DNA from: Paenibacillus sp. PL2-23
Lineage (GTDB): Bacteria > Bacillota > Bacilli > Paenibacillales > Paenibacillaceae
Reading direction: 5' to 3'
DNA length: 64,000 nucleotides
Assembly (NCBI RefSeq): GCF_040834005.1
Contig: NZ_CP162129.1
Coordinates: 2,380,001 to 2,444,000, forward strand
Numbering within the stretch: position 1 is the first letter of the stretch; each line of letters begins with the position of its first letter. The notes beneath the pieces were generated by a model, which was given only the letters and a program-made list of their open reading frames with translations, was not told the DNA's origin and did not search any database. This document shows, one piece after another, positions 17,557 through 25,442 of the stretch. The translations under genes and the position numbers were made by a program.

Positions 17557-18489
17557 ATGGATTATATTCAAATCGAGGGCTGCCCGAAGCCGGTGTCCCG
17601 TCTTATGAAAGGCACGGATTATTTCTACCATGACAGCTATGAGAAGGCAGCGGCCAATATGGACGCTTACCTGGCGATTGGAGGCAATTCCGTTGATTCG
17701 GCGCATATTTATTGCGGCGGGCAAAGCGAGGAAGTGCTTGGCCGATATATGAAGGAGCGGGGCAATCGTGACGAGATCGTCATCTTGACAAAGGGCGCGC
17801 ACCATGACCAGAACGGTCCACGCGTGTCGAAGGAAGATATCAGGCATGATCTGGAGACGAGCCTGAGCAGGCTGGGTACGGACTATATCGATTTGTACGG
17901 CCTGCATCGCGACGATCCTCAGGTTCCGGTACAAGTCATTGTGGATGCGCTCAACGAGCATATAGCTGCGGGGAAGGTACATGCCATTGGTGTATCGAAC
18001 TGGACGTGGCAGCGTATTCAGGAAGCCAATGATTACGCAACCGCCAACGGCTTGAAGGGCTTCACGTTCAGCAGTCCGAATTTGAGCCTGGCGAAGCCGA
18101 ATGAGCCTTTCTGGAAGGGCTGCGTCTCCGCAGACGAAGAAACCTGCAATTGGCATGAGCGGACGGGCTTGCCGCTGCTGTCATGGTCTTCGCAGGCGAG
18201 AGGCTTCTTCACAGGGCGGTTCACCCCGGAGGTTCGAGATAACGCCGACCTGGTGCGTGTATTCTATAACGACGACAATTGGGAAAGGCTTGAGAGAGCG
18301 AAGCGGCTTGCCGAAGAGAAGGGCGCAACCGCAATACAAATCGCATTGGCTTATGTGCTGAATCAGCCATTCCCAACTTGCGCGCTGATTGGAGCCCAGT
18401 CTCAGGCGGAGCTGCTGTCCTGCGACGAGGGCTCCCGAATCTCATTGACTCCGGAGGAGATGGATTGGCTTGACCTGAAGAGGCGCTGA
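17557..18489 (+). CDS. Aldo/keto reductase
   Basis: The 310 residues form an aldo/keto reductase barrel with the tetrad visible at Asp47 (NSVDSAHIY), Tyr52, Lys79 (ILTKGAHH) and His117 (YGLHRDDP). The NADP-binding end is present (NQPFPTCALIGAQS). GGGAGGAG precedes the ATG. It is expressed with the Gfo/Idh/MocA gene just upstream, and both probably act on one sugar-like compound in successive oxidation and reduction steps. The exact substrate cannot be named. Confidence 0.9.
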   Translation: MDYIQIEGCPKPVSRLMKGTDYFYHDSYEKAAANMDAYLAIGGNSVDSAHIYCGGQSEEVLGRYMKERGNRDEIVILTKGAHHDQNGPRVSKEDIRHDLETSLSRLGTDYIDLYGLHRDDPQVPVQVIVDALNEHIAAGKVHAIGVSNWTWQRIQEANDYATANGLKGFTFSSPNLSLAKPNEPFWKGCVSADEETCNWHERTGLPLLSWSSQARGFFTGRFTPEVRDNADLVRVFYNDDNWERLERAKRLAEEKGATAIQIALAYVLNQPFPTCALIGAQSQAELLSCDEGSRISLTPEEMDWLDLKRR

Positions 18490-18496
18490 GTAGGAG

Positions 18497-19435
18497 CTAA
18501 TCCGCTTTGAATAGCGTGGCGATGGAGCCGCCCTCTGTGATGATGCGGATGGCGGTTCCCAGCAGCGGGGCCATCTCCAGCACGGTGAACTTATCCGGAC
18601 GCGGACGGTTCAGTGCGATGGTATCGGTAATCACGACCTCATGAATGTTGGGGTGATTCAACTTGTCCACCGCGTTGTCGGAGAACAAGCCATGCGTCGC
18701 GCATATATAGGCATCCTCCGCGCCGCGCTTCTTGAGCGCCTCCACCACGTTGACAATTGTGCTGCCGGTATCGATCAAATCTTCGATAATAATCGGAGTC
18801 ATGCCATCCACTTCGCCGATAATATGTGTAATTTCGGATTGATTATGCGCAGGCCTGTTCTTGATCATAATGGCGAACGGACAATCCATCAGACCGGCCA
18901 GCTTCTCCGCCATCGTGGCGCGGCCCGCGTCCGGCGAGACCACAACAGGGTTTCTGATGGACTTGGAGCGTAAATAATCGATAATCATATCCAGCGCGGT
19001 AAGGTGATCCACCGTAATCTTGAAGAAGCCCTGGATGGGGTCGGCGTGAAGATCGACGGATATGATTCGTGTTGCTCCGGCAGTCGTCAGCACATCTGCA
19101 ACCATCTTGGCCGAGATGGGCTCGCGCGGCGCGGATTTTCTCTCCTGACGGGCATAGCCGTAATAAGGCATAACGATATTAATGGATTTGGCGGAAGCGC
19201 GTTTCGCCGCGTCGACCATGACCAGCAGCTCTACAAGATGCTCATTCACGGGATGGGATAACGATTGTACGATAAATACATGATAGTTGCGAATGGATTC
19301 CTCGTACGATACGTGAATTTCACCGCTTTGCTGTCTTGACATGGTTGACTTGCCCAACGGAATTTCGAGCTGCTTGCACACCTTGGCGGCCAGCTCGGGA
19401 TTCGAGGAGCCTGAGAATACTTTGATCTTGTCCAT
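18497..19435 (-). CDS. Ribose-phosphate pyrophosphokinase-like protein (divergent Prs paralogue)
   Basis: The 312-residue protein aligns over its whole length with class I PRPP synthetases: FSGSSNPELA at the start, YYGYARQERKS at 91-101, VDLHADPIQGFF at 127-138 and the PRPP loop EDLIDTGST at 218-226. Several usually strict positions differ: the loop begins with Glu instead of Asp, and the segment after SPDAG has lost its usual basic residues (GRATMAEK). Housekeeping Prs is normally found with glmU, so this may be a second copy with altered control or activity. GGAGGGA before the ATG at 19435 sets the start nine codons into the longest frame. Confidence 0.85.
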   Translation of the reverse strand: MDKIKVFSGSSNPELAAKVCKQLEIPLGKSTMSRQQSGEIHVSYEESIRNYHVFIVQSLSHPVNEHLVELLVMVDAAKRASAKSINIVMPYYGYARQERKSAPREPISAKMVADVLTTAGATRIISVDLHADPIQGFFKITVDHLTALDMIIDYLRSKSIRNPVVVSPDAGRATMAEKLAGLMDCPFAIMIKNRPAHNQSEITHIIGEVDGMTPIIIEDLIDTGSTIVNVVEALKKRGAEDAYICATHGLFSDNAVDKLNHPNIHEVVITDTIALNRPRPDKFTVLEMAPLLGTAIRIITEGGSIATLFKAD

Positions 19436-19468
19436 AAGTCCCTCCAACTTGTCTTGTCCCATTATGCC

Positions 19469-19509
19469 AAAGCGCTGACGCTCGGGAGCTGCTCCCGCGT
19501 CAGCGCTTT
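19469..19509 (-). terminator. Terminator-like hairpin between fabV and the prs-like gene
   Basis: Perfect 13-base arms (19469-19481 and 19497-19509, AAAGCGCTGACGC and its complement) enclose a loop that itself can pair (GGGAGC/GCTCCC). The T tract is short in both directions. Confidence 0.65.
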
Positions 19510-19531
19510 GTTCATTTCTTCATTCCTGCGC

Positions 19532-20722
19532 TTAACGCAGGTTCGGAATGGCGACGTCAGGATTGACGTCCGCTTCGTAATCAATGCCGTCCGTTTCGAA
19601 GCCGAACAGCTGGAAGAACTCGCGGCGGTAGCCCTCCAGATCCGACAGCTCGTAGACATTCTCCGTATTCAGCTCGGCCCACAGCTTTGCAACCTGCTCC
19701 TGAATTTCCGGACGCATCTCCCAGTCGTCAACGCGAATCAGGCCTTTCTCGTCGACAGCGGTTTCGCCAGCGCTGTACAATCTGTCGGAGAAGAGGCGGT
19801 ACATCTGCTCGATGCAGCCCTCGTGTATGCCTTGCTCCTTCATCACCTTGTACAAGGCGGAAATATAAAGCGGCACAACAGGAATCGCCGAGCTGGACTG
19901 CGTAACCAGAGCCTTGTTGACCGACACATAAGCGCGTCCGCCAGCAGCGGCCAGCTCCTCGTTCAGGCGATGCGCGGTAGCCTCCAGATCGTTTTTGGCG
20001 GCGCCAATCGTACCTTCGCGGTATACCGCATGCGTAATTTCCGGACCAATGTAGGAATATGCAACTGTGGTAGCGCCTTCTGCCAGCACGCCAGCCCCAC
20101 GAAGCTCGTCCATCCACATGCTCCAGTCCTCGCCGCCCATGACGGCAATGGTCTGGCGAAGCTCGTCTTCCGTAGCGGGCTCGATTGTCGCTTGCGTTAC
20201 CTCGCCGCTGTGGAAGTTGACGGTTTTGTTCGTATACGTGCCGCCAAGCGGCTTGATGACGGAGGAGAATACCTCGCCCGTCTTGGGATGCGTGCGGCGC
20301 GGCGAAGCAACGCTGTAGACGACGAGGTCCACTTGGCCCAGCTCAGAGCGGATCAGCTCTATCGTCTTCGATTTGATCTCGTCGGAGAACGCGTCGCCAA
20401 CAATGCTGTAGGATTTCAGGCCGGCTTCAGAAGCCGCAGACTCGAACGCCGCGGAGTTGTACCAGCCAGCCGATGCGGTACGCGCGCCTTCTGCCGCTTT
20501 GTCGAAGTATACGCCGATGGTGTTCGCTCCGGAAGCGAATGCGGAGACGATGCGAGACGCGAGGCCGTAGCCCGTAGAAGCGCCGATGACCAGAACGTTG
20601 CGGGGGCCTTCAATAGCTGGCTGAGCCTTTACATAATCAATCTGGCGGCGCACCTGGCTTACGCAGCCCTCGGGGTGAGCCGTGGTGCAGATGAAGCCGC
20701 GTGTTTTCGGTTGAATAATCAT
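19532..20722 (-). CDS. fabV: Enoyl-[acyl-carrier-protein] reductase FabV / trans-2-enoyl-CoA reductase
   Basis: The 396-residue length and layout match FabV, an NADH-dependent enoyl reductase completing fatty-acid elongation and insensitive to triclosan. Seen: the nucleotide loop GASTGYGLASRI at 47-58, YSVASPRRTHPKTG, and the catalytic pair Tyr234-x8-Lys243 in HAVYREGTIGAAK. The related Ter enzymes, which use crotonyl-CoA, share this fold, so the carrier (ACP or CoA) is open. The gene has its own leader and ends in a strong hairpin. FabV in a spore-forming Firmicute is less usual than FabI/FabK/FabL. Confidence 0.92.
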   Translation of the reverse strand: MIIQPKTRGFICTTAHPEGCVSQVRRQIDYVKAQPAIEGPRNVLVIGASTGYGLASRIVSAFASGANTIGVYFDKAAEGARTASAGWYNSAAFESAASEAGLKSYSIVGDAFSDEIKSKTIELIRSELGQVDLVVYSVASPRRTHPKTGEVFSSVIKPLGGTYTNKTVNFHSGEVTQATIEPATEDELRQTIAVMGGEDWSMWMDELRGAGVLAEGATTVAYSYIGPEITHAVYREGTIGAAKNDLEATAHRLNEELAAAGGRAYVSVNKALVTQSSSAIPVVPLYISALYKVMKEQGIHEGCIEQMYRLFSDRLYSAGETAVDEKGLIRVDDWEMRPEIQEQVAKLWAELNTENVYELSDLEGYRREFFQLFGFETDGIDYEADVNPDVAIPNLR

Positions 20723-20842
20723 ATAGGGATATTCCTTTCTCTAATGAAATCAGCAATAGATACTATGTATAACGGTGTCCAACAGAACAGTACTATCCCA
20801 TTTTACCGATTTTTTCTTCCGAATGGAAGGAGAAAAGCAAAA

Positions 20843-20865
20843 AGAGAGCGCTGATGGCGCTCTCT
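20843..20865 (-). terminator. Terminator of the spore protein gene
   Basis: On the minus strand AGAGAGCGC and GCGCTCTCT enclose CATCA and are followed by TTTTGCTTTT. Confidence 0.85.
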
Positions 20866-20880
20866 GTAGGAAGGGAAGGA

Positions 20881-21093
20881 CTAGAAGCGGCCGGCAAGCT
20901 GCTGCTCCGCCATTTGAACGAGACGACGAGTTATGTAGCCGCCAATGGAGCCCATGTCGCGTGTGGTCATATTGCCGTAATAGCCGTCTTGCGGAAGCTG
21001 GATACCCAGCTCTTGAGCGACTTCGTATTTCATTTGCTCCAGCGCAGCGCGCGCTTGAGGGACAACCAGTTGGTTCGAGCTGTTATTAGCCAT
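20881..21093 (-). CDS. Alpha/beta-type small acid-soluble spore protein
   Basis: The 70-residue protein is a typical alpha/beta-type SASP. Seen: the N-terminal NQLVVPQARAALEQMK, the germination-protease site region KYEVAQELGI, and the C-terminal GSIGGYITRRLVQMAEQQL. These proteins coat spore DNA, protect it from UV and supply amino acids at germination. AAGGAGAG precedes the ATG, and a forespore-type promoter lies upstream. Its presence shows that the organism makes endospores. Confidence 0.96.
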   Translation of the reverse strand: MANNSSNQLVVPQARAALEQMKYEVAQELGIQLPQDGYYGNMTTRDMGSIGGYITRRLVQMAEQQLAGRF

Positions 21094-21142
21094 TCCATTA
21101 TCTCTCCTTCATCAACATTTAAGCTGCAATCCCGCTTGAGCC

Positions 21143-21174
21143 TATTATGCAGCGTCCGTGTAAGGATTATTCGC
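21143..21174 (-). promoter_or_regulatory. Forespore sigma (G/F) type promoter of the SASP gene
   Basis: On the minus strand GCGAATA (21168-21174) and CATAATA (21143-21149) are separated by 18 bases, close to the sigma-G pattern GAATA ... CATA--TA. The predicted leader is about 45 bases. Confidence 0.7.
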
Positions 21175-21249
21175 TAACTGCACCTGTATTTACCGACAGC
21201 CAAGGGAATAGATTCGTGTTAAGATGGGAAGACGGAGGAGGACGAGGTT

Positions 21250-21840
21250 ATGTGGACACAGCCTATGCTGTTGACGGAGAGGCTCGATCCGTTCGACGAC
21301 GACGAGTATTTGTTCGAGCCGCTGGTGGATGGCCAGCGCCTCTTGCTGAAGATGGACGCGGGCAAGGTGCGTCTGCTGTCGAGACATGGCTACGACATTA
21401 CAAGACAGTACCCGGAGTTACATAACGTGCCGCTGCGGAAGCCGGCGGATGTGGTGCTGGACGGCGAAGTGGCCTGCCTGGACCCCGTGACGGGCAAAGC
21501 GGATTTCGGCATGCTGCAGGAGCGCTTCCGGATGAAGAAGACGCCGCGTATTCGAGAGGCGAAAGCTGCGATGCCGGTTGTTTATTTTGTATTTGATATC
21601 TTGCATTTTAATGGCGTGGACTTGCGCCGCAAGCCGCTCCTGACTCGGAAACGGCTGCTGGAGGCGGTGCTGGAGGATAACCCGTTTATTCGTAAAATGA
21701 CTTATATCGAACGTGACGGCGTAGAGCTGTTCAAGGCGGCGGAGCGGTTCGGGCTTGAGGGCATCGCCGGCAAAAGCAAAACAAGCTTGTACAAGGAAGG
21801 CAGAAGCGGCGAGTGGCTGAAAATTGCCGTCAAAGCATGA
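21250..21840 (+). CDS. ATP-dependent DNA ligase-like adenylation domain lacking the active lysine
   Basis: The 196 residues cover only an adenylation domain of the LigD/LigB-type ATP-dependent ligases. The order is right: FEPLVDGQRLL near 22-32, VVLDGEVACLD, YFVFDILHFNGVDL, then LEGIAGKSKTSLYKEGRSGEWLKIAVK. In the first motif the family has E-x-K-x-D-G, with Lys carrying AMP; here the position is Leu25 (codon CTG). The OB-fold domain is also absent. So the usual ligation chemistry should not be possible, and a regulatory, DNA-binding or decayed role is open. AGGAGG precedes the ATG. It is divergent from the SASP gene, so forespore expression is conceivable. Confidence 0.82.
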   Translation: MWTQPMLLTERLDPFDDDEYLFEPLVDGQRLLLKMDAGKVRLLSRHGYDITRQYPELHNVPLRKPADVVLDGEVACLDPVTGKADFGMLQERFRMKKTPRIREAKAAMPVVYFVFDILHFNGVDLRRKPLLTRKRLLEAVLEDNPFIRKMTYIERDGVELFKAAERFGLEGIAGKSKTSLYKEGRSGEWLKIAVKA

Positions 21841-21856
21841 GGAAAAAGCATGAGAA

Positions 21857-21900
21857 AAGCCAGGCTGTACCGAACCTGCTCGTTCGGTATAGCCTGGCTT
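21857..21900. terminator. Bidirectional terminator between ligase-like gene and melA
   Basis: A near-perfect 19-base stem (AAGCCAGGCT... with ...AGCCTGGCTT) flanked by A- and T-rich ends separates two converging genes. Confidence 0.85.
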
Positions 21901-21913
21901 ATTTTGCAAGATG

Positions 21914-23215
21914 CTAGCGATATTGAGGCAGCCAGCTGCCATGTGCTTCAATCAGCTCATCGCACAGGGAGACGATATCGTCAAGCGACAGCTCTGCCGA
22001 TGTATGCGGGTCCAGCATGGCAGCATGATAGATATGCTCGCGCTTGCCAGTGATTGCCGCTTCTACAGTCAGCAGCTGGGTGTTAATATTCGTACGGTTA
22101 AGCGCGGCAAGCTGCGGCGGCAGATTGCCGACATGCGTAGGCGTTACGCCGTTGCGGTCGACCAGGCATGCTACCTCGACGCACGCCTCAGACGGGAGGT
22201 TTGTAATGAGGCCGGTATTCATGACGTTGCCGTGAATGCGGAACGGCTGATCCGTCTCCATCGCCTCCAGGATGTAAGAAGCGTATTCGTGGCTTCTGGT
22301 ATGCTGCAGGGACGTATTGTTCACGAGCTCCTCACGCATAGTTGTCCAATCGTTGATCTGAGTCACGCAGCGGCGCGGATACTCGTCGAGCGGGATATTG
22401 TATTTGTCGATGAGCTCGGGATACGCGCTTTTAATGAAATAGGGATGATATTCCGCATTATGCTCGGAGGACTCCGTCACATAACGACCGAATTTGAACA
22501 TCAGCTCGAAACGGACCATGTCGTGATGCTTCTCCGACTGCTGCTTCGCAAGCGCTCTCCGTTTAATCTCCGGATACAGATCCACGCCGTCCTTGCTGAT
22601 TTCGAGCAGCCACGCCATATGATTGATGCCCGCAATATGCCATTTCACGTCTTTGACGTCCATCTCCAGATGATCAAGCAGCCTAGGCACGCACACCTGC
22701 ACGCTGTGGCAGAGGCCGACGGTGTTGACGCCGCCGTGTGTAATCATGGCATTCGTCAGCGCTGCCATTGGATTCGTATAGTTGAGGAACAGCGCGTCCG
22801 GGCAAACCTCTTGAATGTCGCGGGCGAAGTCCAGCATAACCGGAATCGTGCGCAGATTGCGGAAGATGCCGCCGATGCCGACCGTATCCGCTATGGTTTG
22901 GCGCAAGCCGTATTTTTTGGGTATCTCAAAATCTGTAATGGTGCATGGGTCGTAGCCGCCAACTTGGATGGCGTTGACAATATATTTGGCGCCGCGCAGG
23001 GCTTCCTTGCGGTCCCGATATGAGCGAATTTCGCAGCTGCTGCCGCTTGTTTGCTTCAGGTTAAGCAGCATTTGCTCCGAATCGCGCAGCCTGGTCTCGT
23101 CGATGTCGAACAACGCAATTTCGATGCCTTGCAGGGCTGGGGTTAACATGATGTCGCCTAGTATATTTTTGGCAAAGACGGTGCTTCCTGCTCCGATGAA
23201 TGTAACTTTGGACAT
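21914..23215 (-). CDS. melA: Alpha-galactosidase, glycoside hydrolase family 4
   Basis: The 433-residue protein is a GH4 enzyme, which cleaves alpha-galactosides by an NAD+ and Mn2+-dependent redox mechanism. Seen: the Rossmann loop GAGSTVFAKN at 8-17, YDPCTITDFEIPKKYGL, the metal site at Cys169 (GLCHSVQ) and His199 (GINHMAW), and NYTNPMAALTNA. The 'P-C' around residue 90 and the length match MelA rather than the 6-phospho-glucosidases. GGGAGGA precedes the ATG at 23215. The divergent AraC gene upstream is the likely regulator. No transporter is adjacent. Confidence 0.92.
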   Translation of the reverse strand: MSKVTFIGAGSTVFAKNILGDIMLTPALQGIEIALFDIDETRLRDSEQMLLNLKQTSGSSCEIRSYRDRKEALRGAKYIVNAIQVGGYDPCTITDFEIPKKYGLRQTIADTVGIGGIFRNLRTIPVMLDFARDIQEVCPDALFLNYTNPMAALTNAMITHGGVNTVGLCHSVQVCVPRLLDHLEMDVKDVKWHIAGINHMAWLLEISKDGVDLYPEIKRRALAKQQSEKHHDMVRFELMFKFGRYVTESSEHNAEYHPYFIKSAYPELIDKYNIPLDEYPRRCVTQINDWTTMREELVNNTSLQHTRSHEYASYILEAMETDQPFRIHGNVMNTGLITNLPSEACVEVACLVDRNGVTPTHVGNLPPQLAALNRTNINTQLLTVEAAITGKREHIYHAAMLDPHTSAELSLDDIVSLCDELIEAHGSWLPQYR

Positions 23216-23385
23216 GGTTGGTCCTCCCGTATACGTTTTATTTTGGGCTGCGCGCACAGCGGCGTTTCTTACCTTTAGTATAGGTCTATCCAGTCATTAA
23301 TCATATGGAAGGTTATCGGGATTATATGGAGGAATGTCGGATTTTGAGGTATGCTGGTTAAAAGGTTAGCGGGAGGAGGAGCGCG

Positions 23386-24276
23386 ATGGCGACGCATTAC
23401 GAATTGCAGGTGTCGGTTAACCCGGCACCGTTAAAAGGGGAGATGTCCGTGCTGTTCAGCGGACAAGGCAAGCCGATGGAGGGCCATTATATCGGACCGG
23501 CCGTCCATGATTATTATTTGCTCCATATTGTGCTGGACGGCGAAGGCACATTCGAGACGCTTGGGGAAGCCTATCGGCTGTCCCAGGGCGACGCCTTTCT
23601 TATTTTTCCCGATATGCTAGTCCGATACGAGGCGAGCAGCACCAAGCCATGGTCGTATATGTGGGTCGGGTTTGGCGGAGAGGGGACGGAGCAGGTGCTG
23701 AGAAGCATCGGCATCACTCCGGGGCGCCCTGTCGTTCGAGGTTGTGCGCTGGCCAAGCTTCGCAGGGAGGTGCTTCGGCTTCGGGCCTGCTTAACCCGTG
23801 GCGAGTCGCCGGCATTGTCCAATCTGGAAGCCTCCGCTAGATTGAGGCTGGTGCTGAGCGAGCTAGGCGGTCCTCTGCTAGCCGCCGAACGGGGCAACCC
23901 GGCCGATGATGAGGGAGCGGGAGGCATGGCAACAGGAGGGCGCTCCTTCCACAGCGTTGAGCAGGCGATCCGGCTGTTGACGATGCAATTCGGGCAGCAT
24001 ACGACCGTAGACGGCATCGCCCGGGCGCTGGGCTATCACCGCTCACATCTGACGAAGCTGTTCAAGGAAGCGACTGGCATGTCGCCCATGCAATATTTGA
24101 CCAAGGTGAGGATGAAAAAAGCGGAGGCGCTGTTGGCCAGCGACTTGACCGTGGCGCAGGTCGCCGCGTCGATTGGCTACAACGACCCGCTCTTCTTCAC
24201 GAAGCAGTTCCGCAAGTGGAGCGGGCAGTCGCCGACGGCGTTCCGCAAGAAGCTGGCTGGTGGAGGCGGAGGCTGA
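23386..24276 (+). CDS. AraC-family regulator, MsmR-like
   Basis: The 296-residue protein has an N-terminal cupin arm (YYLLHIVLDGEGTFETLGEAYRL, GDAFLIFPDML) and two C-terminal helix-turn-helix units (VDGIARALGYHRSHLTKLFKEATG, VAQVAASIGYNDPLFFTKQFRKWSG). A Gly/Ala-rich linker near residues 165-185 separates them. This is the MsmR/RafR type, often an activator of alpha-galactoside use, and it is divergent from melA. GGGAGGAGG precedes the ATG. Confidence 0.92.
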   Translation: MATHYELQVSVNPAPLKGEMSVLFSGQGKPMEGHYIGPAVHDYYLLHIVLDGEGTFETLGEAYRLSQGDAFLIFPDMLVRYEASSTKPWSYMWVGFGGEGTEQVLRSIGITPGRPVVRGCALAKLRREVLRLRACLTRGESPALSNLEASARLRLVLSELGGPLLAAERGNPADDEGAGGMATGGRSFHSVEQAIRLLTMQFGQHTTVDGIARALGYHRSHLTKLFKEATGMSPMQYLTKVRMKKAEALLASDLTVAQVAASIGYNDPLFFTKQFRKWSGQSPTAFRKKLAGGGGG

Positions 24277-24291
24277 TAGCGGGGAGACCGC

Positions 24292-25314
24292 CTACTTCGC
24301 TTCGTGGATGTCCTTGACGGAGCGGCGCTCCAGAAGCTCGGCCGGAAGGACAACCTTCTTCCATGGCGATGCCGCATCTCGTTCGCTGATGCGTTCGATC
24401 AGCATGCCCATGCCCATATAGCCGAATTGATAGGCCTGCTGGGCCGCGACGGTGAGGAAGGGATCTACATCAGCGTATGGACCCAGATCGTCGAAGCATA
24501 CGATGGAGATATCGTTCGGTACGCTCAGCCCTCGGGCATGCAGCAGCCGCATTACCTCCACGGCCAGCACGTTGTTGCCCGTCAGGATGGCAGTAGGCTG
24601 GGGCTCAAGCTTTTCCAGCCATGCCGTCATGTCCGACAGATCGCTTACCTGGCCGAAGCTTGTCTCAAACACGTATTGCCCATGGAACGGCAGCTCGTTC
24701 AGCTTCAAGCCTTCCTTGTAGCCCTGCAGTCTGAGACGCGCACTGGAGATGGAGGAGGAGCCGTTCACCATTGCAATATGACGGTGTCCACGCTCGGCCA
24801 AATGCTCCACCAGGCGCCTTGCGCCTTCCTTGCTGTCGCCAAGCACAATATCGCAGTCCATGCCCGGCACCTCGCGATCCAGCAGGACGAACGGCACTTG
24901 ATGCCTGCGCAGCGACTCCAGGTGGGGCAGAGAGGGATCGCCTGCCGGCGCAAGCAGCACGCCGTCCACGCGGGTCGTCAGAATGGTCTTGATGTAATCC
25001 GCTTCCTTCTCCAGGCTTTCGTCGCTGTTGCCGAACAGCAGGCGATAGCCATGCTTCTTCGCCGCATCCTCCGCTCCCCGGGCCAGCGTCGTATAGAAGG
25101 GGTTCGTAATATCTGTAATAAGCAGGAACAGCAGCTTTGTCTGCTGCAGCACGAGACTGCGAGCCGTTTGATTCGGCACGTAATTCATTTCCTCCATCAC
25201 GCGCTTGACCTTCGTCCGTGTCTTCTCGCTAATTTTCCCCCTGTTATTGATAACTCTGGATACCGTCATGGCCGATACGCCAGCTTTGGCTGCTATGTCG
25301 TAGATTGTTACCAT
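24292..25314 (-). CDS. LacI-family repressor of the fucose genes
   Basis: The 340-residue protein has the LacI helix-turn-helix at its N terminus (TIYDIAAKAGVSAMTVSRVINNRGKISEKTR), the hinge YVPNQTARSL, and a periplasmic-binding-protein-like sensor (LLFLLITDITNPFYTTLARG, VLLDREVPGMDCDIV, TGNNVLAVEVM). The gene is divergent from fucI-fucA-fucU, and a LacI-type palindrome lies in the fucI promoter, so it probably represses them until a fucose metabolite binds. AAGGAG lies nine bases before the ATG. Confidence 0.92.
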   Translation of the reverse strand: MVTIYDIAAKAGVSAMTVSRVINNRGKISEKTRTKVKRVMEEMNYVPNQTARSLVLQQTKLLFLLITDITNPFYTTLARGAEDAAKKHGYRLLFGNSDESLEKEADYIKTILTTRVDGVLLAPAGDPSLPHLESLRRHQVPFVLLDREVPGMDCDIVLGDSKEGARRLVEHLAERGHRHIAMVNGSSSISSARLRLQGYKEGLKLNELPFHGQYVFETSFGQVSDLSDMTAWLEKLEPQPTAILTGNNVLAVEVMRLLHARGLSVPNDISIVCFDDLGPYADVDPFLTVAAQQAYQFGYMGMGMLIERISERDAASPWKKVVLPAELLERRSVKDIHEAK

Positions 25315-25369
25315 CAGTGTGTGCTCCTTATTGATCTTGCTTGTCTTCTATCATACAAAAAAGAAAGCG

Positions 25370-25413
25370 TTGACAGCAATATTTTTAGCTGTTACTTTAA
25401 GGTTATCGGTAAC
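25370..25413 (+). promoter_or_regulatory. fucI promoter and LacI-type operator
   Basis: TTGACA (25370-25375) and TACTTT (25393-25398) are 17 bases apart. GTTATCGGTAAC (25402-25413), a near palindrome with a central CG as LacI-family operators have, covers the expected start site. Confidence 0.7.
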
Positions 25414-25442
25414 ATTATTTCGACGATGTGGAGGGTTTGGAT

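Noticed and set aside
19454..20854. Open frame of 466 codons on the plus strand
   Set aside because: It lies antisense to fabV and the prs-like gene, whose families are clear; its sequence is basic, Leu/Arg/Cys-rich and matches nothing. It is a shadow frame of high-GC codon usage.
21911..23023. Open frame of 370 codons on the plus strand
   Set aside because: It is antisense to melA, which has all GH4 motifs.
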